Shown here one piece after another: positions 34,559-42,902 of a stretch of 64,000 nt of DNA (its first letter is position 1; each line of letters starts with the position of its first letter). A program made the translations under genes and the position numbers. The notes under the pieces are model-generated. The model was not told the DNA's origin. It ran no database searches and was given only the letters and a program-made list of their open reading frames with translations. The DNA comes from Rhizobium lentis (lineage in GTDB: Bacteria > Pseudomonadota > Alphaproteobacteria > Rhizobiales > Rhizobiaceae): contig NZ_CP071455.1 in NCBI RefSeq assembly GCF_017352135.1, positions 744,001-808,000 on the forward strand, in the 5' to 3' direction.

Positions 34559-35443
34559 TCAGCCCATGCGTTCGGAGGCGTAGCTTCCGGGGCTGGCCGG
34601 GAAGACGACGGTGCGGTTGCCGTTGATGAAGGTGCGGTGATGGATATGGGCGTGGATGGCGCGCGCCAGCACCTGGCTTTCGACGTCGCGGCCGATCGAG
34701 ACATAGTCGTCGGGTGACTGCGCATGGGTGATGCGCGCGGTGTCCTGCTCGATGATCGGGCCTTCGTCGAGGTCGGCGGTCACGTAATGGGCGGTCGCGC
34801 CGATCAGCTTGACGCCTCGGCTGTAGGCCTGCTTGTAGGGGTTGGCACCCTTGAAGCTCGGCAGGAAGGAGTGGTGAATATTGATGATCCTGCCCGACAT
34901 CTGCTTGCAGAGCTGGTCGGAGAGGACCTGCATGTAGCGGGCGAGCACGATCAGCTCGGTGCCGGTCTGCTCGACGAGATCGACGAGCTGGGCTTCGGCC
35001 TGCGGCTTGTTCTCCTTGGTCACCTTGATGTGGTGGAAGGGAATGTCGTGGTTGACGACGACCTTCTGGTAGTCGAAATGGTTGGAGACGACGCCGACAA
35101 TGTCGATCGGCAGGGCGCCGATCTTCCAGCGGTAGAGCAGGTCGTTGAGACAATGGCCGAAGCGCGACACCATCAGCAGCACCTTCATGCGGCTCTCACT
35201 GTCGTGGAATTCGTAATCCATCTCGAAGGGCGCGGCGACGGCAGCGAAATCGGCGCTGATCGCCGAGCCGGACAGACCCTCCTCGGAAATGAAGCTGACG
35301 CGCATGAAGAACCTGCCGGTATCGAGATCGTCGAACTGGCTGGAATCGATGATGTTGCAGCCCTTCTCCGCCAGATAGCTCGAAATCGCCGCGACGATCC
35401 CGCGCGTCGATTGGCAGGATATTGTGAGCACATGGGTGGTCAT
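34559..35443 (-). CDS. purU: Formyltetrahydrofolate deformylase
   Basis: 294 residues from the ATG at 35443 (the longer start lacks a ribosome site). It hydrolyses 10-formyl-THF to formate and THF. An ACT domain (about 1-80, with SCQSTRGIVAAISSYLAEKG) precedes the formyltransferase fold. Catalytic residues appear in INIHHSFLPSF (Asn 188, His 190) and DLDEGPIIEQD (Asp 226). The length is normal and no damage is seen. It lies downstream of a ferredoxin reductase and upstream of the folD fragment, within a C1-linked operon. Confidence 0.95.
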   Translation of the reverse strand: MTTHVLTISCQSTRGIVAAISSYLAEKGCNIIDSSQFDDLDTGRFFMRVSFISEEGLSGSAISADFAAVAAPFEMDYEFHDSESRMKVLLMVSRFGHCLNDLLYRWKIGALPIDIVGVVSNHFDYQKVVVNHDIPFHHIKVTKENKPQAEAQLVDLVEQTGTELIVLARYMQVLSDQLCKQMSGRIINIHHSFLPSFKGANPYKQAYSRGVKLIGATAHYVTADLDEGPIIEQDTARITHAQSPDDYVSIGRDVESQVLARAIHAHIHHRTFINGNRTVVFPASPGSYASERMG

Positions 35444-35508
35444 GACAATCCTCAGTCGAACCGCCATCGAGCGGTCTATTAAAGTTGATACTGATAAGAT
35501 GAGGGAGA

Positions 35509-36735
35509 TCAGGCGGCGAGCAGTTGTTTCAGCTTGATCTGCGGTGCGGCGAGCGCTGCCGGATCGGGATGACGTCCGGCGGCGATCAGCATCTCGGCGA
35601 GCCGGATATCGCGAGCGATCGCATTGCCCGGTCCGATGCCGCTCGCGGCAAGCAGGCGGCCATCGGCGCCAAGATGGAAGAGAATGAAGGCCTCGGTAGA
35701 CAGATCACGTCGAACCGTCGTTACAGCCCCCTCGGCAAGCCCCGCGATCTGCAGCGTCAGATCGTATTGATCCGACCAGAACCACGGCACAGCGGCGCTG
35801 GTTTCTTGTGCGCCCATCATGTTGGCGGCGGCAAGCGCGCCCTGCTCATGCGCATTGCGCCAGGACTCTAGCCGGATACGCCGGCCACCGTAGTGACGGA
35901 TCGGAAAGGAGCAACAATCCCCGGCCGCGAAGATATCGGGATCGCTTGTTTGCAGATGCTGATCGACCGCGATGCCGTTGTCAATGACAAGGCCGGCCGC
36001 ATCGGCGAGCGCCACATTCGGAATCGAGCCGACACCGACGACCACAAGGTTTGCCGCAATCACCCGGCCGTCTTCCAGCGAGATGCGCACGTCACTCGGT
36101 CGTTCATCGATCGCGGCGATTTTTATGCCCAAGAGAAGGTCCACGCCCGCGCCGCGATGGCGGTTGCAGACCACCTCCGCGATTTCTGCTGGCACGGCGC
36201 GGGTAAGAACGCGCGGTAGGCCTTCGAGAAGCGTGACGCCTGCGCCGAGTTTTCGGGCGCTAGCGGCAAGCTCCAGGCCGATGAACCCGCCGCCGATGAT
36301 CGCGATATGGTTGCCTTCGGCCATGTGCGGGCGGATGGCGGAGGCATCGCCATAACTGCGCAGGACGCGGATGCGGCCGTGCGAATACGGCGCAGCTGGT
36401 AGTTCTCGTGCACTGGCGCCAGTTGCCAGAAGAAGCTTGTCGTATGGAAGCCGGGAGCCGTTCGACAGCGCGACGTTTCTTCCGTTCCGGTCGATTGCGA
36501 TCACCGACACGCCTGTGATTATCTGGATGCGCTCCGCCTCGAAGCGGGCGGCATCGGCAACGAACGTCGGCTGGGCGCCCGCGACGATGGCATCTTTGGA
36601 GAGTGGCGGCCGCTCATAGGGCAAGAGCGGTTCCGTACCGACGAGCGTGACAGCGCCGTCGAAACCCCGTTCACGCAGCGCAAAGGCTGCGCGTGCGCCG
36701 CACTCTCCGGCGCCTACGATGACAAAAGAGGACAT
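35509..36735 (-). CDS. FAD-dependent ferredoxin reductase
   Basis: 408 residues from the ATG at 36735 (GAGG upstream; TTG at 36741 rejected). It has the two-dinucleotide-binding layout of oxygenase-type ferredoxin reductases: FVIVGAGECGARAA at the start for FAD, IIGGGFIGLELAA for NAD(P)H near 150, and DPDIFAAGDCCSF near 265 for FAD. Such enzymes pass electrons from NAD(P)H to a Rieske or 2Fe-2S ferredoxin. The expected ferredoxin partner survives only as a tail fused into the neighbouring ORF at 36787. Confidence 0.9.
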   Translation of the reverse strand: MSSFVIVGAGECGARAAFALRERGFDGAVTLVGTEPLLPYERPPLSKDAIVAGAQPTFVADAARFEAERIQIITGVSVIAIDRNGRNVALSNGSRLPYDKLLLATGASARELPAAPYSHGRIRVLRSYGDASAIRPHMAEGNHIAIIGGGFIGLELAASARKLGAGVTLLEGLPRVLTRAVPAEIAEVVCNRHRGAGVDLLLGIKIAAIDERPSDVRISLEDGRVIAANLVVVGVGSIPNVALADAAGLVIDNGIAVDQHLQTSDPDIFAAGDCCSFPIRHYGGRRIRLESWRNAHEQGALAAANMMGAQETSAAVPWFWSDQYDLTLQIAGLAEGAVTTVRRDLSTEAFILFHLGADGRLLAASGIGPGNAIARDIRLAEMLIAAGRHPDPAALAAPQIKLKQLLAA

Positions 36736-36786
36736 GACCAAGCCTCGCGTGAGAGAGAAAGTAAAAACGCGTTCCGACCGGATGCT

Positions 36787-37134
36787 TCAGACCGGCAGTT
36801 CGACCAGCACCGTCCCATCCTCGACGCGCGCCGCGTAGACGTTGAGGTTCTTGCATACCGGCAGGCGCTTGTTGTCGCCGGGAAACTTGCCATTGTACTT
36901 GAAGCGGTTTTCCTGGGTGCGAAGGATATACAGGCGCAGTTCCGGCACGATCAAATGCCAATAGGCGACGGCAGAGGCCGCGAAGAGCACGTTCCACGGC
37001 AAGAAATAGTGTGGCAGCCATTTCAGGAGGGCCACCGGCTTCGGAGGCAGGGTGAAGACAGGGGCGGTCTCGATCCGTCCGTCGGGAGCCCAATCGCCCC
37101 GCTTGTTGAGTTTGCCAAAGCTCAGGTCATCCAT
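36787..37134 (-). pseudogene. Chimeric ORF: sterol-desaturase N-terminus fused to a Rieske ferredoxin C-terminus
   Basis: 115 residues. Residues 1 to about 87 (KRGDWAPDGRIETAP, then PHYFLPWNVLFAASAVAYWH, then RLYILRTQENRFKYNGKFP) look like the start of a membrane sterol-desaturase/fatty-acid-hydroxylase family protein. The last 25 (PVCKNLNVYAARVEDGTVLV) look like the end of a small Rieske-type [2Fe-2S] ferredoxin. The His-rich catalytic part of the desaturase and the Cys/His cluster of the ferredoxin are both missing. An internal deletion joining two genes near 36860-36875 explains this. Start follows GGAGACCCCG. Probably non-functional. Confidence 0.65.
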
Positions 37135-37145
37135 CGGGGTCTCCG

Positions 37146-37937
37146 TCAGATCGATTGGGCGAGAGTGAAGAAGCGTTCGAAGGCGGCGTCATCCATATCC
37201 ACCTGATGCCTCGTTTCGGGGTAGGCGCCGCTGGCGACATCGGCAGCAAATGCGCGGAAGGCTTCAACGCGTTTTGTCTGCAGCTCGGCCGTGAGGGCGA
37301 CGAAATCGGCGTATCGTTTGGCATGGCGGGGATAGTGGTCCGCATGCGTGCCAAGCACGTCCGACGAGAAGAGATATTGCGTGTCGCAAGCCGAACCGCA
37401 GCCCATTCCCATGGTGATCATCGGCGTGTTGCGGGTGATGTAGTCGGCGAGGCGCACTGGCACCACTTCGACCTCGATCGCAGCGGCACCCGCATTCTCG
37501 AGATCCCTCACGGCGCGTAGTACGCGTAGCGCCTCCTCCGGTGTCCTGCCGATCGCTCGGAAATTTGTCCATGTGGCGCGGTTTGGAACGAGCCCGACAT
37601 GACCGGTCACAGGTATGCCTTCCCGCGCCATCGCCTCGATGAAATAGGGAGAATGCGAACAATAGATGGAGTCGGCGCCACGTTTCAGCATCTCGAAACC
37701 GAGACGGATTGCTTCTTGCTGCGATGAAACGGCACCGTGAGGCATGCCCACCGACAGGAACGCAAACGGCACGGCCGCGCGAATGGTTTCGAGATTGTGG
37801 TTCGGTTCGCAGGACAGGATGGTGATCCCGCACTCCATCGCTGCCGCGGCTTCCTCAGCGTTGTCAACATGCAGCTGAAGCCACTTGCGCGAGCCTTTTT
37901 GGCTCTGCAAGTCATGGACCGTGGTGCGTCTTGTCAT
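37146..37937 (-). CDS. panB: PanB-family ketopantoate hydroxymethyltransferase-like protein
   Basis: 263 residues from the ATG at 37937, after GGGGAG; the longer reading from 38006 has none. PanB transfers a hydroxymethyl group from 5,10-methylene-THF to 2-oxoisovalerate for pantothenate. The fold is recognisable: ILSCEPNHN near the first barrel strand, HSPYFIEAM, PVTGHVGLVPNR and EVEVVPVRLADYI (with the Glu of the active site), GMGCGSACDTQYL. It differs from housekeeping PanB in several stretches, and no panC is adjacent, so it may be a paralogue used in a catabolic C1 pathway (inference). Confidence 0.82.
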   Translation of the reverse strand: MTRRTTVHDLQSQKGSRKWLQLHVDNAEEAAAAMECGITILSCEPNHNLETIRAAVPFAFLSVGMPHGAVSSQQEAIRLGFEMLKRGADSIYCSHSPYFIEAMAREGIPVTGHVGLVPNRATWTNFRAIGRTPEEALRVLRAVRDLENAGAAAIEVEVVPVRLADYITRNTPMITMGMGCGSACDTQYLFSSDVLGTHADHYPRHAKRYADFVALTAELQTKRVEAFRAFAADVASGAYPETRHQVDMDDAAFERFFTLAQSI

Positions 37938-38007
37938 CAGATCTCCCCTCGATTTGGGGCGATCATAGTCTGCAGGTAGAGCATCCGCTGCTGGTTTGCT
38001 GATCAAA

Positions 38008-38160
38008 TCAGATCAAGCACTCGGTCTCAGAGATTTTCCCCAGGATTGCAACGAACCGGATCGGATCGTTGGTGACGGGCTCGTTGATGAGGCCGAGACG
38101 GGCGAGCATCAGATCAAGCTCGCGGCGCCCCATTGGTATCCATCGCAAGTCGCACTTCAT
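38008..38160 (-). CDS. Possible small protein, unknown
   Basis: 50 residues from an ATG at 38160 with GGTGGG eight bases upstream; Arg/Leu-rich and soluble, with 'GRRELDLMLARLGLINEP'. No family recognised. It ends upstream of the panB-like gene on the same strand. A chance ORF cannot be excluded. Confidence 0.25.
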   Translation of the reverse strand: MKCDLRWIPMGRRELDLMLARLGLINEPVTNDPIRFVAILGKISETECLI

Positions 38161-38356
38161 CCTTGAACCCACCAGATCTGAAAGGCGAGATCCCCGATTT
38201 GGCAGCGTTGGCGTCAGCGCTGAATCTTGCCGGTAATCGGCGTCTTCTACAGGCTTGCGGGCCTGAGGGCTGCGGGTACGGTTGTTTATGACAGTTTTAT
38301 GACTGAATATACGGCGCTCTCCGTCGTTACGGCGAAGGACCTGGGCCGAGGTGATC

Positions 38357-39808
38357 ATGCATGAAACAGAACTGAAGTTCGAACTTTCGTCATCTGGTGC
38401 GGCACAGCTCCTGAAGAAGAATCCGTTCGATTCCTCGCCCACGATCCTTCAGCAAAAGTCCATTTATTTTGACGCTCCCGGATGGGAACTTTCCAAGCGC
38501 GGCGTATCGCTGCGCATCCGGCAATCGGGAAACGAGCGGATACAGACCGTCAAGGCCGGCAATGGCGCCGCGGTCGGATCGTACACACGCGAGGAATGGG
38601 AACAACCAGTCGCGGGCGATCTACCAGTTCTTGATGATCCCGAAATCCGAGACCTGCTGGCGGGCGCTGGGCCGAAGCTGGCGCCCGTGTTCGAGGTTCA
38701 TGTCAAACGGCATCGTTGGAACGTCGCCGATGGCGACGCCACAATCGAAGTCGCCTTGGACCTCGGCAAAGTGGTCGCGGCGGATCGCGAGGCGCCGCTT
38801 TGCGAGATCGAGTTTGAAAGGAAGGCAGGCTCACCGACAGCGCTGTTTGCGCTCGCCCGAAAGGTCGATCAGATGACGCCGGTGCATCTCGGGGTGCTCA
38901 GCAAAGCGGAACGGGGCTATCGTCTGCTGGGGGCAGCACCCGGCGCTGTGAAAGCAAGCCCCACTCCGCTCACGTCCGAGATGAGCGCGGCAACCGCTTT
39001 CGCGCACATCGCCGCGGCCTGTCTCAGGCAGTTTCGTCTCAATGAAATGGCGCTGACTTGGTCCCGCGATGCCGAAGCCCTGCACCAGGCGCGTGTGTCG
39101 CTGCGACGGCTGCGCTCCCTTTGTTCAATCTCCAAATCCCTGTTTGAGGACAGCCGTTTCGACCACCTGCGAGAAGAATTGAAATGGCTTGCCTCGGAGC
39201 TTGGCGATGCCCGCAACATCGACGTGATGATCGACCGCGCTTCGGGCGAAGCTCTGTCGCACCGTCTTCGAGACGCTCGTGATGACGCCTACGGGGCGGT
39301 CAAAGCAGCGCTCTCCTCGGTGCGTGCGCGCTCCTTGATGATCGATACCGCCGAGTGGATCTCCATCAGAGACTGGCGAACTAACCAATCGGGCGAAGCA
39401 GGGCACGATCAGTCTTCAAGGGATTTCGCCGCCGGTGTGTTTGATAAACTTTGGAAAAAGGTGGCGAAGCGCGGCACCAATCTCATCGAGGCCGACGACG
39501 AGACACGCCATGAGGTGCGCATAGCCGCAAAGAAACTGCGCTATGCGGCGGAGTTCTTTGCGCCGCTCTACGCGAGCAAAGGGGAAAGCAAACGCCACCG
39601 TCGCTTCATCACGGCCATGTCAGATCTTCAGGATGAGCTCGGTTCTCTGAACGATCTCGCCACTGCTTCGGATATGCTGTCGGCCTTGGGACTTTTGGAT
39701 GTGGCGGGCGCGGAAGAGCTCCTCGGCGCGAACGACAAGGCGAAGCTCCTTCAACAAGCGGCAGAAGCGCACGACAACTTTGTCGAAACGAAACGTTTCT
39801 GGCGCTGA
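38357..39808 (+). CDS. CYTH-CHAD domain protein
   Basis: 483 residues; start ATG at 38357 lies behind GAGGTG. An N-terminal CYTH domain (ETELKF is the ExExK motif; 'GVSLRIRQSG', 'CEIEFERK') of about 200 residues is joined to a CHAD domain (helical, with conserved His: ALHQARVSLRRLRSLCSISK, and DETRHEVRIAAKKLRYAAEF). CHAD domains bind polyphosphate, and the fused enzyme type typically hydrolyses triphosphates. This connects with the PPK2 gene at 3865 as a second polyphosphate-linked function in the window. It stands alone. Confidence 0.93.
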   Translation: MHETELKFELSSSGAAQLLKKNPFDSSPTILQQKSIYFDAPGWELSKRGVSLRIRQSGNERIQTVKAGNGAAVGSYTREEWEQPVAGDLPVLDDPEIRDLLAGAGPKLAPVFEVHVKRHRWNVADGDATIEVALDLGKVVAADREAPLCEIEFERKAGSPTALFALARKVDQMTPVHLGVLSKAERGYRLLGAAPGAVKASPTPLTSEMSAATAFAHIAAACLRQFRLNEMALTWSRDAEALHQARVSLRRLRSLCSISKSLFEDSRFDHLREELKWLASELGDARNIDVMIDRASGEALSHRLRDARDDAYGAVKAALSSVRARSLMIDTAEWISIRDWRTNQSGEAGHDQSSRDFAAGVFDKLWKKVAKRGTNLIEADDETRHEVRIAAKKLRYAAEFFAPLYASKGESKRHRRFITAMSDLQDELGSLNDLATASDMLSALGLLDVAGAEELLGANDKAKLLQQAAEAHDNFVETKRFWR

Positions 39809-40164
39809 GGCGATCATGGTCGGTCGGACGGCGTTGCGGTTGCGTCGCGCAAAGTAGGGGAGGGGTCTTTCAAGACCCGGATGCCTTGGTGAGATAGACC
39901 AGGAAGCGATCGCGCCGGCGAAGCCTCGCAGTTCGCTCCCAATGTGGGAGCTGGCGGCGGAAGGGACATTTCAGTGAAATCGTCAGCCGAAAATCGTCCA
40001 TCATCTATCGGCCAAGCCTAGCGGGGCATGCCGACATTCCCGTTTGAAATGACGAAGTAAAAACCGACAGTGTTCCAAGGAACGGCGCCGGCCGGAGTTG
40101 ACGCGAAACGTCTTTTTGACGATACGGCGCGGTGGCGCATGGCGGAAATCCGCTGACGAGGCAA
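39809..40164. other. Intergenic region before polysaccharide genes
   Basis: About 355 bases with no gene. A small perfect hairpin (GGGTCTT, loop TC, AAGACCC) lies at 39863-39878. No clear promoter could be picked out. Confidence 0.4.
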
Positions 40165-40749
40165 ATGGAACAAGTGCGGAGCATGGGTTTGAAACGGGCG
40201 GTGGACTTTTTCCTGGCTTTGGTCGCGTCGATCATCCTGCTCTTTCCGATCCTTGTCGTCGCGCTTTGTGTACGGCTGACGTCGCCAGGACCAATTCTCT
40301 ACTGGTCAAAACGTGTCGGACGTTTCAATCAGATCTTTCTGATGCCGAAATTCCGCAGCATGCGCGTCGACACGCCAACAGTCGCGACACATCTGCTCGA
40401 AAACCCCGAGCGGTTTCTGACGCCGATCGGTTCGTTTCTGCGCAAATCCAGTCTCGACGAACTGCCGCAGCTCTGGTGCATTCTGGGCGGCAAGATGAGT
40501 TTCGTCGGGCCACGGCCGGCGCTCTACAACCAGTATGATTTGATCGAATTGCGCACGGCCCACGGCGTCGACAAACTCCTGCCCGGATTGACCGGATGGG
40601 CGCAGATCAACGGGCGGGACGAACTGCCGATTCCGGAGAAGGTGAAATTCGATATCGAATATCTCGAGCGGCGCTCGATCGGCTTCGACATGCGCATCCT
40701 GTTTCTGACGGCCGAGAAGGTACTCCGCCGTAGGGGTATAAAGCATTAG
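40165..40749 (+). CDS. Undecaprenyl-phosphate sugar transferase (WcaJ/ExoY family, bacterial sugar transferase)
   Basis: 194 residues from the ATG at 40165 (GAGG upstream); GTG at 40132 and ATG at 40183 are alternatives. One membrane helix (VDFFLALVASIILLFPILVV), then the family core: SPGPILYWSKRVGR, FLMPKFRSM, LRKSSLDELPQLWCI, GGKMSFVGPRPALYN and the LPGLTGWAQINGRD end. Such enzymes put the first sugar on the lipid carrier for exopolysaccharide or O-antigen. The 'WSKRVGRFNQIFLMPKFRSM' block fits quinovosamine/bacillosamine-type transferases, paired with the dehydratase next door. Confidence 0.94.
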   Translation: MEQVRSMGLKRAVDFFLALVASIILLFPILVVALCVRLTSPGPILYWSKRVGRFNQIFLMPKFRSMRVDTPTVATHLLENPERFLTPIGSFLRKSSLDELPQLWCILGGKMSFVGPRPALYNQYDLIELRTAHGVDKLLPGLTGWAQINGRDELPIPEKVKFDIEYLERRSIGFDMRILFLTAEKVLRRRGIKH

Positions 40750-40872
40750 ATTACCTACTTCTGATAGATAAGCGGTGCGGAAGACTTTGATTTCCGATTA
40801 TTTCAGTTGCGCCCGTTGCAGAAAATGACAAGAAGGTGGTTGTCCGATTGATCCGCGAGACGCTGGGAAGCA

Positions 40873-42867
40873 ATGCCTGAAAATACCCCCACTGAGACGC
40901 CACGCTCGGGATGGTTCTTAGTGCCGATGCAGGCGCTCGTCGCCCCTCTGCTGGCGATGCCGCGTGCTGCCAAACGCGCGCTCGCCTTGCTGGTGGATTC
41001 CGGCCTTTGCGTCCTGACGATCTGGCTGGCTTATTGCTTCCGTCTGAACGAATGGACGGTGCTAACCGGCGTGCAGTGGTTGCCGGTCTTCGTTTCCTTG
41101 TGCATGGCGCTTCCGATCTTCATCGTCATGGGCATGTATCGGGCGATCTTCCGTTATGCCAATATGGCCGCTTTCATTGCGGTGCTGAAGGCCGTTGCGA
41201 TCTACGGCGTCGCCTTCATGACGATATTCACGGCGCTGAGCGTCCCGGGCGTTCCGAGAACCGTCGGCATTCTCCAGCCCTTCCTGCTGCTGATTGCGAT
41301 CGGCCTGTCGCGGTTGGGTATCCGTTATTGGCTCGGGGATACCTATCAGCGTATCCTCCACCAGAATACGCTCGCCAAAGTGCTGATCTATGGGGCAGGG
41401 AACGCCGGGCGCCAGCTCGCCGGCGCTTTGACGAACAGCGCCGAACTCAATGTCGTCGGTTACCTTGATGATGATCCGCGCCTTAAGGGCGGCATCATGG
41501 GCGGTTTGCCGATCTATGATCCATCGGATCTTCCGGTGCTTGCCGAAGCTCTTGGCGTGCACAACGTGCTGCTTGCTCTTCCCTCCACATCACGACAGCG
41601 TCGCAATGAGATCCTGGAGCGCATCCGCAAAGCCAGGGTGAATGTTCGAACATTGCCGGATCTCACCGCGCTTGCTCAGGGGCGTGTCGCCGTCTCCGAC
41701 ATTCGTGAACTAGAGATCGAAGACTTGCTGGGAAGGGAAGCGGTAGCGCCGCGGCAGGAACTGCTCGACAAGGCGATGCGCAACAAGGTGGTGATGGTCA
41801 CGGGCGCCGGCGGCTCGATCGGCGGCGAGCTATGTCGCCAGATCCTGCGCAATGCGCCGTCGAGCCTTATCCTCTTGGATCAGAACGAGTTTGCGCTCTA
41901 TAATATCCACGCCGAATTGCTGAAGCTGGCCGAACTTTACAAGCATGAGAGCGTGCAGATCGTCCCGATCCTCTGTTCCGTCCGCGACCAGGATCGCATG
42001 GAACATATCATGCAGAGCTGGCGGCCTCAGACGCTCTATCATGCCGCCGCCTACAAGCACGTGCCTCTCGTCGAACATAATGCCGTTGAAGGCATCAAGA
42101 ACAATGTCATGGGGACGTTGGTCACCGCCCGCGCGGCGAATAAATGCGGGGTCTCGAATTTCGTGCTGATCAGCACGGACAAGGCCGTGCGCCCTACGAA
42201 TGTGATGGGCGCCAGCAAGAGGCTGGCGGAGATGGTTCTGCAGGCGCTTGCGGCAGAACCGGCCGCCGACAGAGCGCGGACGAATTTCTCCATGGTCCGC
42301 TTCGGAAACGTCCTGGGTTCTTCCGGATCCGTTGTGCCGCTGTTCCGGCAGCAGATCAAGGAAGGCGGCCCGGTTACCCTGACGCACCCGAAAATAACCC
42401 GCTATTTCATGACCATTTCAGAAGCCTCGCAGCTTGTCATTCAGGCCGGCGCCATGGCCGAGGGCGGGGACGTTTTCCTGCTCGATATGGGCGAGCCTGT
42501 TCGCATCGCAGACCTCGCCCGCAAGATGGTCGAGCTTTCCGGATTGACCGTCCGTGACGACGATAATCCCGAAGGGGACATCGAGCTTTCCGTTACCGGC
42601 CTGAGACCCGGCGAGAAGCTTTATGAAGAATTGTTGATCGGGGATAATCCTGAGACAACCGAACATCCGCGGATTATGAAGGCGCGTGAGGATTTCCTGT
42701 TCTGGCCGGAGCTTTCGAAGAAGCTCAACTCGCTCAACGCCGCATTGGATCGAAACGACATGGTCGCGGCACGTGCGACCTTGGCAGAGCTGGTTTCCGG
42801 CTATTCGTCAACGGGCGAGGTTTCGGATCTGGCCTTCACCGGGGCCGAAACCATTACGGCAGCCTGA
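40873..42867 (+). CDS. FlaA1/CapD-like nucleotide-sugar 4,6-dehydratase/epimerase
   Basis: 664 residues. Four membrane helices in the first 140 residues, a linker with GAGNAGRQLAGAL, then the extended SDR catalytic domain: TGAGGSIGGELCRQI (about 309-323), STDKAVRPTNVMGASKRLAE with the altered Tyr-Met pattern of this family, and a C-terminal GLRPGEKLYEEL. Enzymes of this kind (WbpM, CapD) make 4-keto-6-deoxy or 4-dehydro UDP-sugars, e.g. UDP-QuiNAc precursors, at the inner membrane. It lies 123 bp after the sugar transferase and probably acts in the same O-antigen or EPS pathway. Confidence 0.93.
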   Translation: MPENTPTETPRSGWFLVPMQALVAPLLAMPRAAKRALALLVDSGLCVLTIWLAYCFRLNEWTVLTGVQWLPVFVSLCMALPIFIVMGMYRAIFRYANMAAFIAVLKAVAIYGVAFMTIFTALSVPGVPRTVGILQPFLLLIAIGLSRLGIRYWLGDTYQRILHQNTLAKVLIYGAGNAGRQLAGALTNSAELNVVGYLDDDPRLKGGIMGGLPIYDPSDLPVLAEALGVHNVLLALPSTSRQRRNEILERIRKARVNVRTLPDLTALAQGRVAVSDIRELEIEDLLGREAVAPRQELLDKAMRNKVVMVTGAGGSIGGELCRQILRNAPSSLILLDQNEFALYNIHAELLKLAELYKHESVQIVPILCSVRDQDRMEHIMQSWRPQTLYHAAAYKHVPLVEHNAVEGIKNNVMGTLVTARAANKCGVSNFVLISTDKAVRPTNVMGASKRLAEMVLQALAAEPAADRARTNFSMVRFGNVLGSSGSVVPLFRQQIKEGGPVTLTHPKITRYFMTISEASQLVIQAGAMAEGGDVFLLDMGEPVRIADLARKMVELSGLTVRDDDNPEGDIELSVTGLRPGEKLYEELLIGDNPETTEHPRIMKAREDFLFWPELSKKLNSLNAALDRNDMVAARATLAELVSGYSSTGEVSDLAFTGAETITAA

Positions 42868-42902
42868 AAGCGTCAACACGCCCCAGCCTCATGCGCGGCA
42901 AA

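Noticed and set aside
37980..38010. TGATCA/GATCAA repeats upstream of the panB-like gene as a FixK box
   Set aside because: The spacing does not meet TTGAY-N4-RTCAA; only half-sites are present.
38008..38442. Minus-strand 144-codon ORF upstream of the panB-like gene
   Set aside because: Most of it overlaps the start of the CYTH-CHAD gene on the other strand; only the short internal frame from 38160 was kept, at low confidence.
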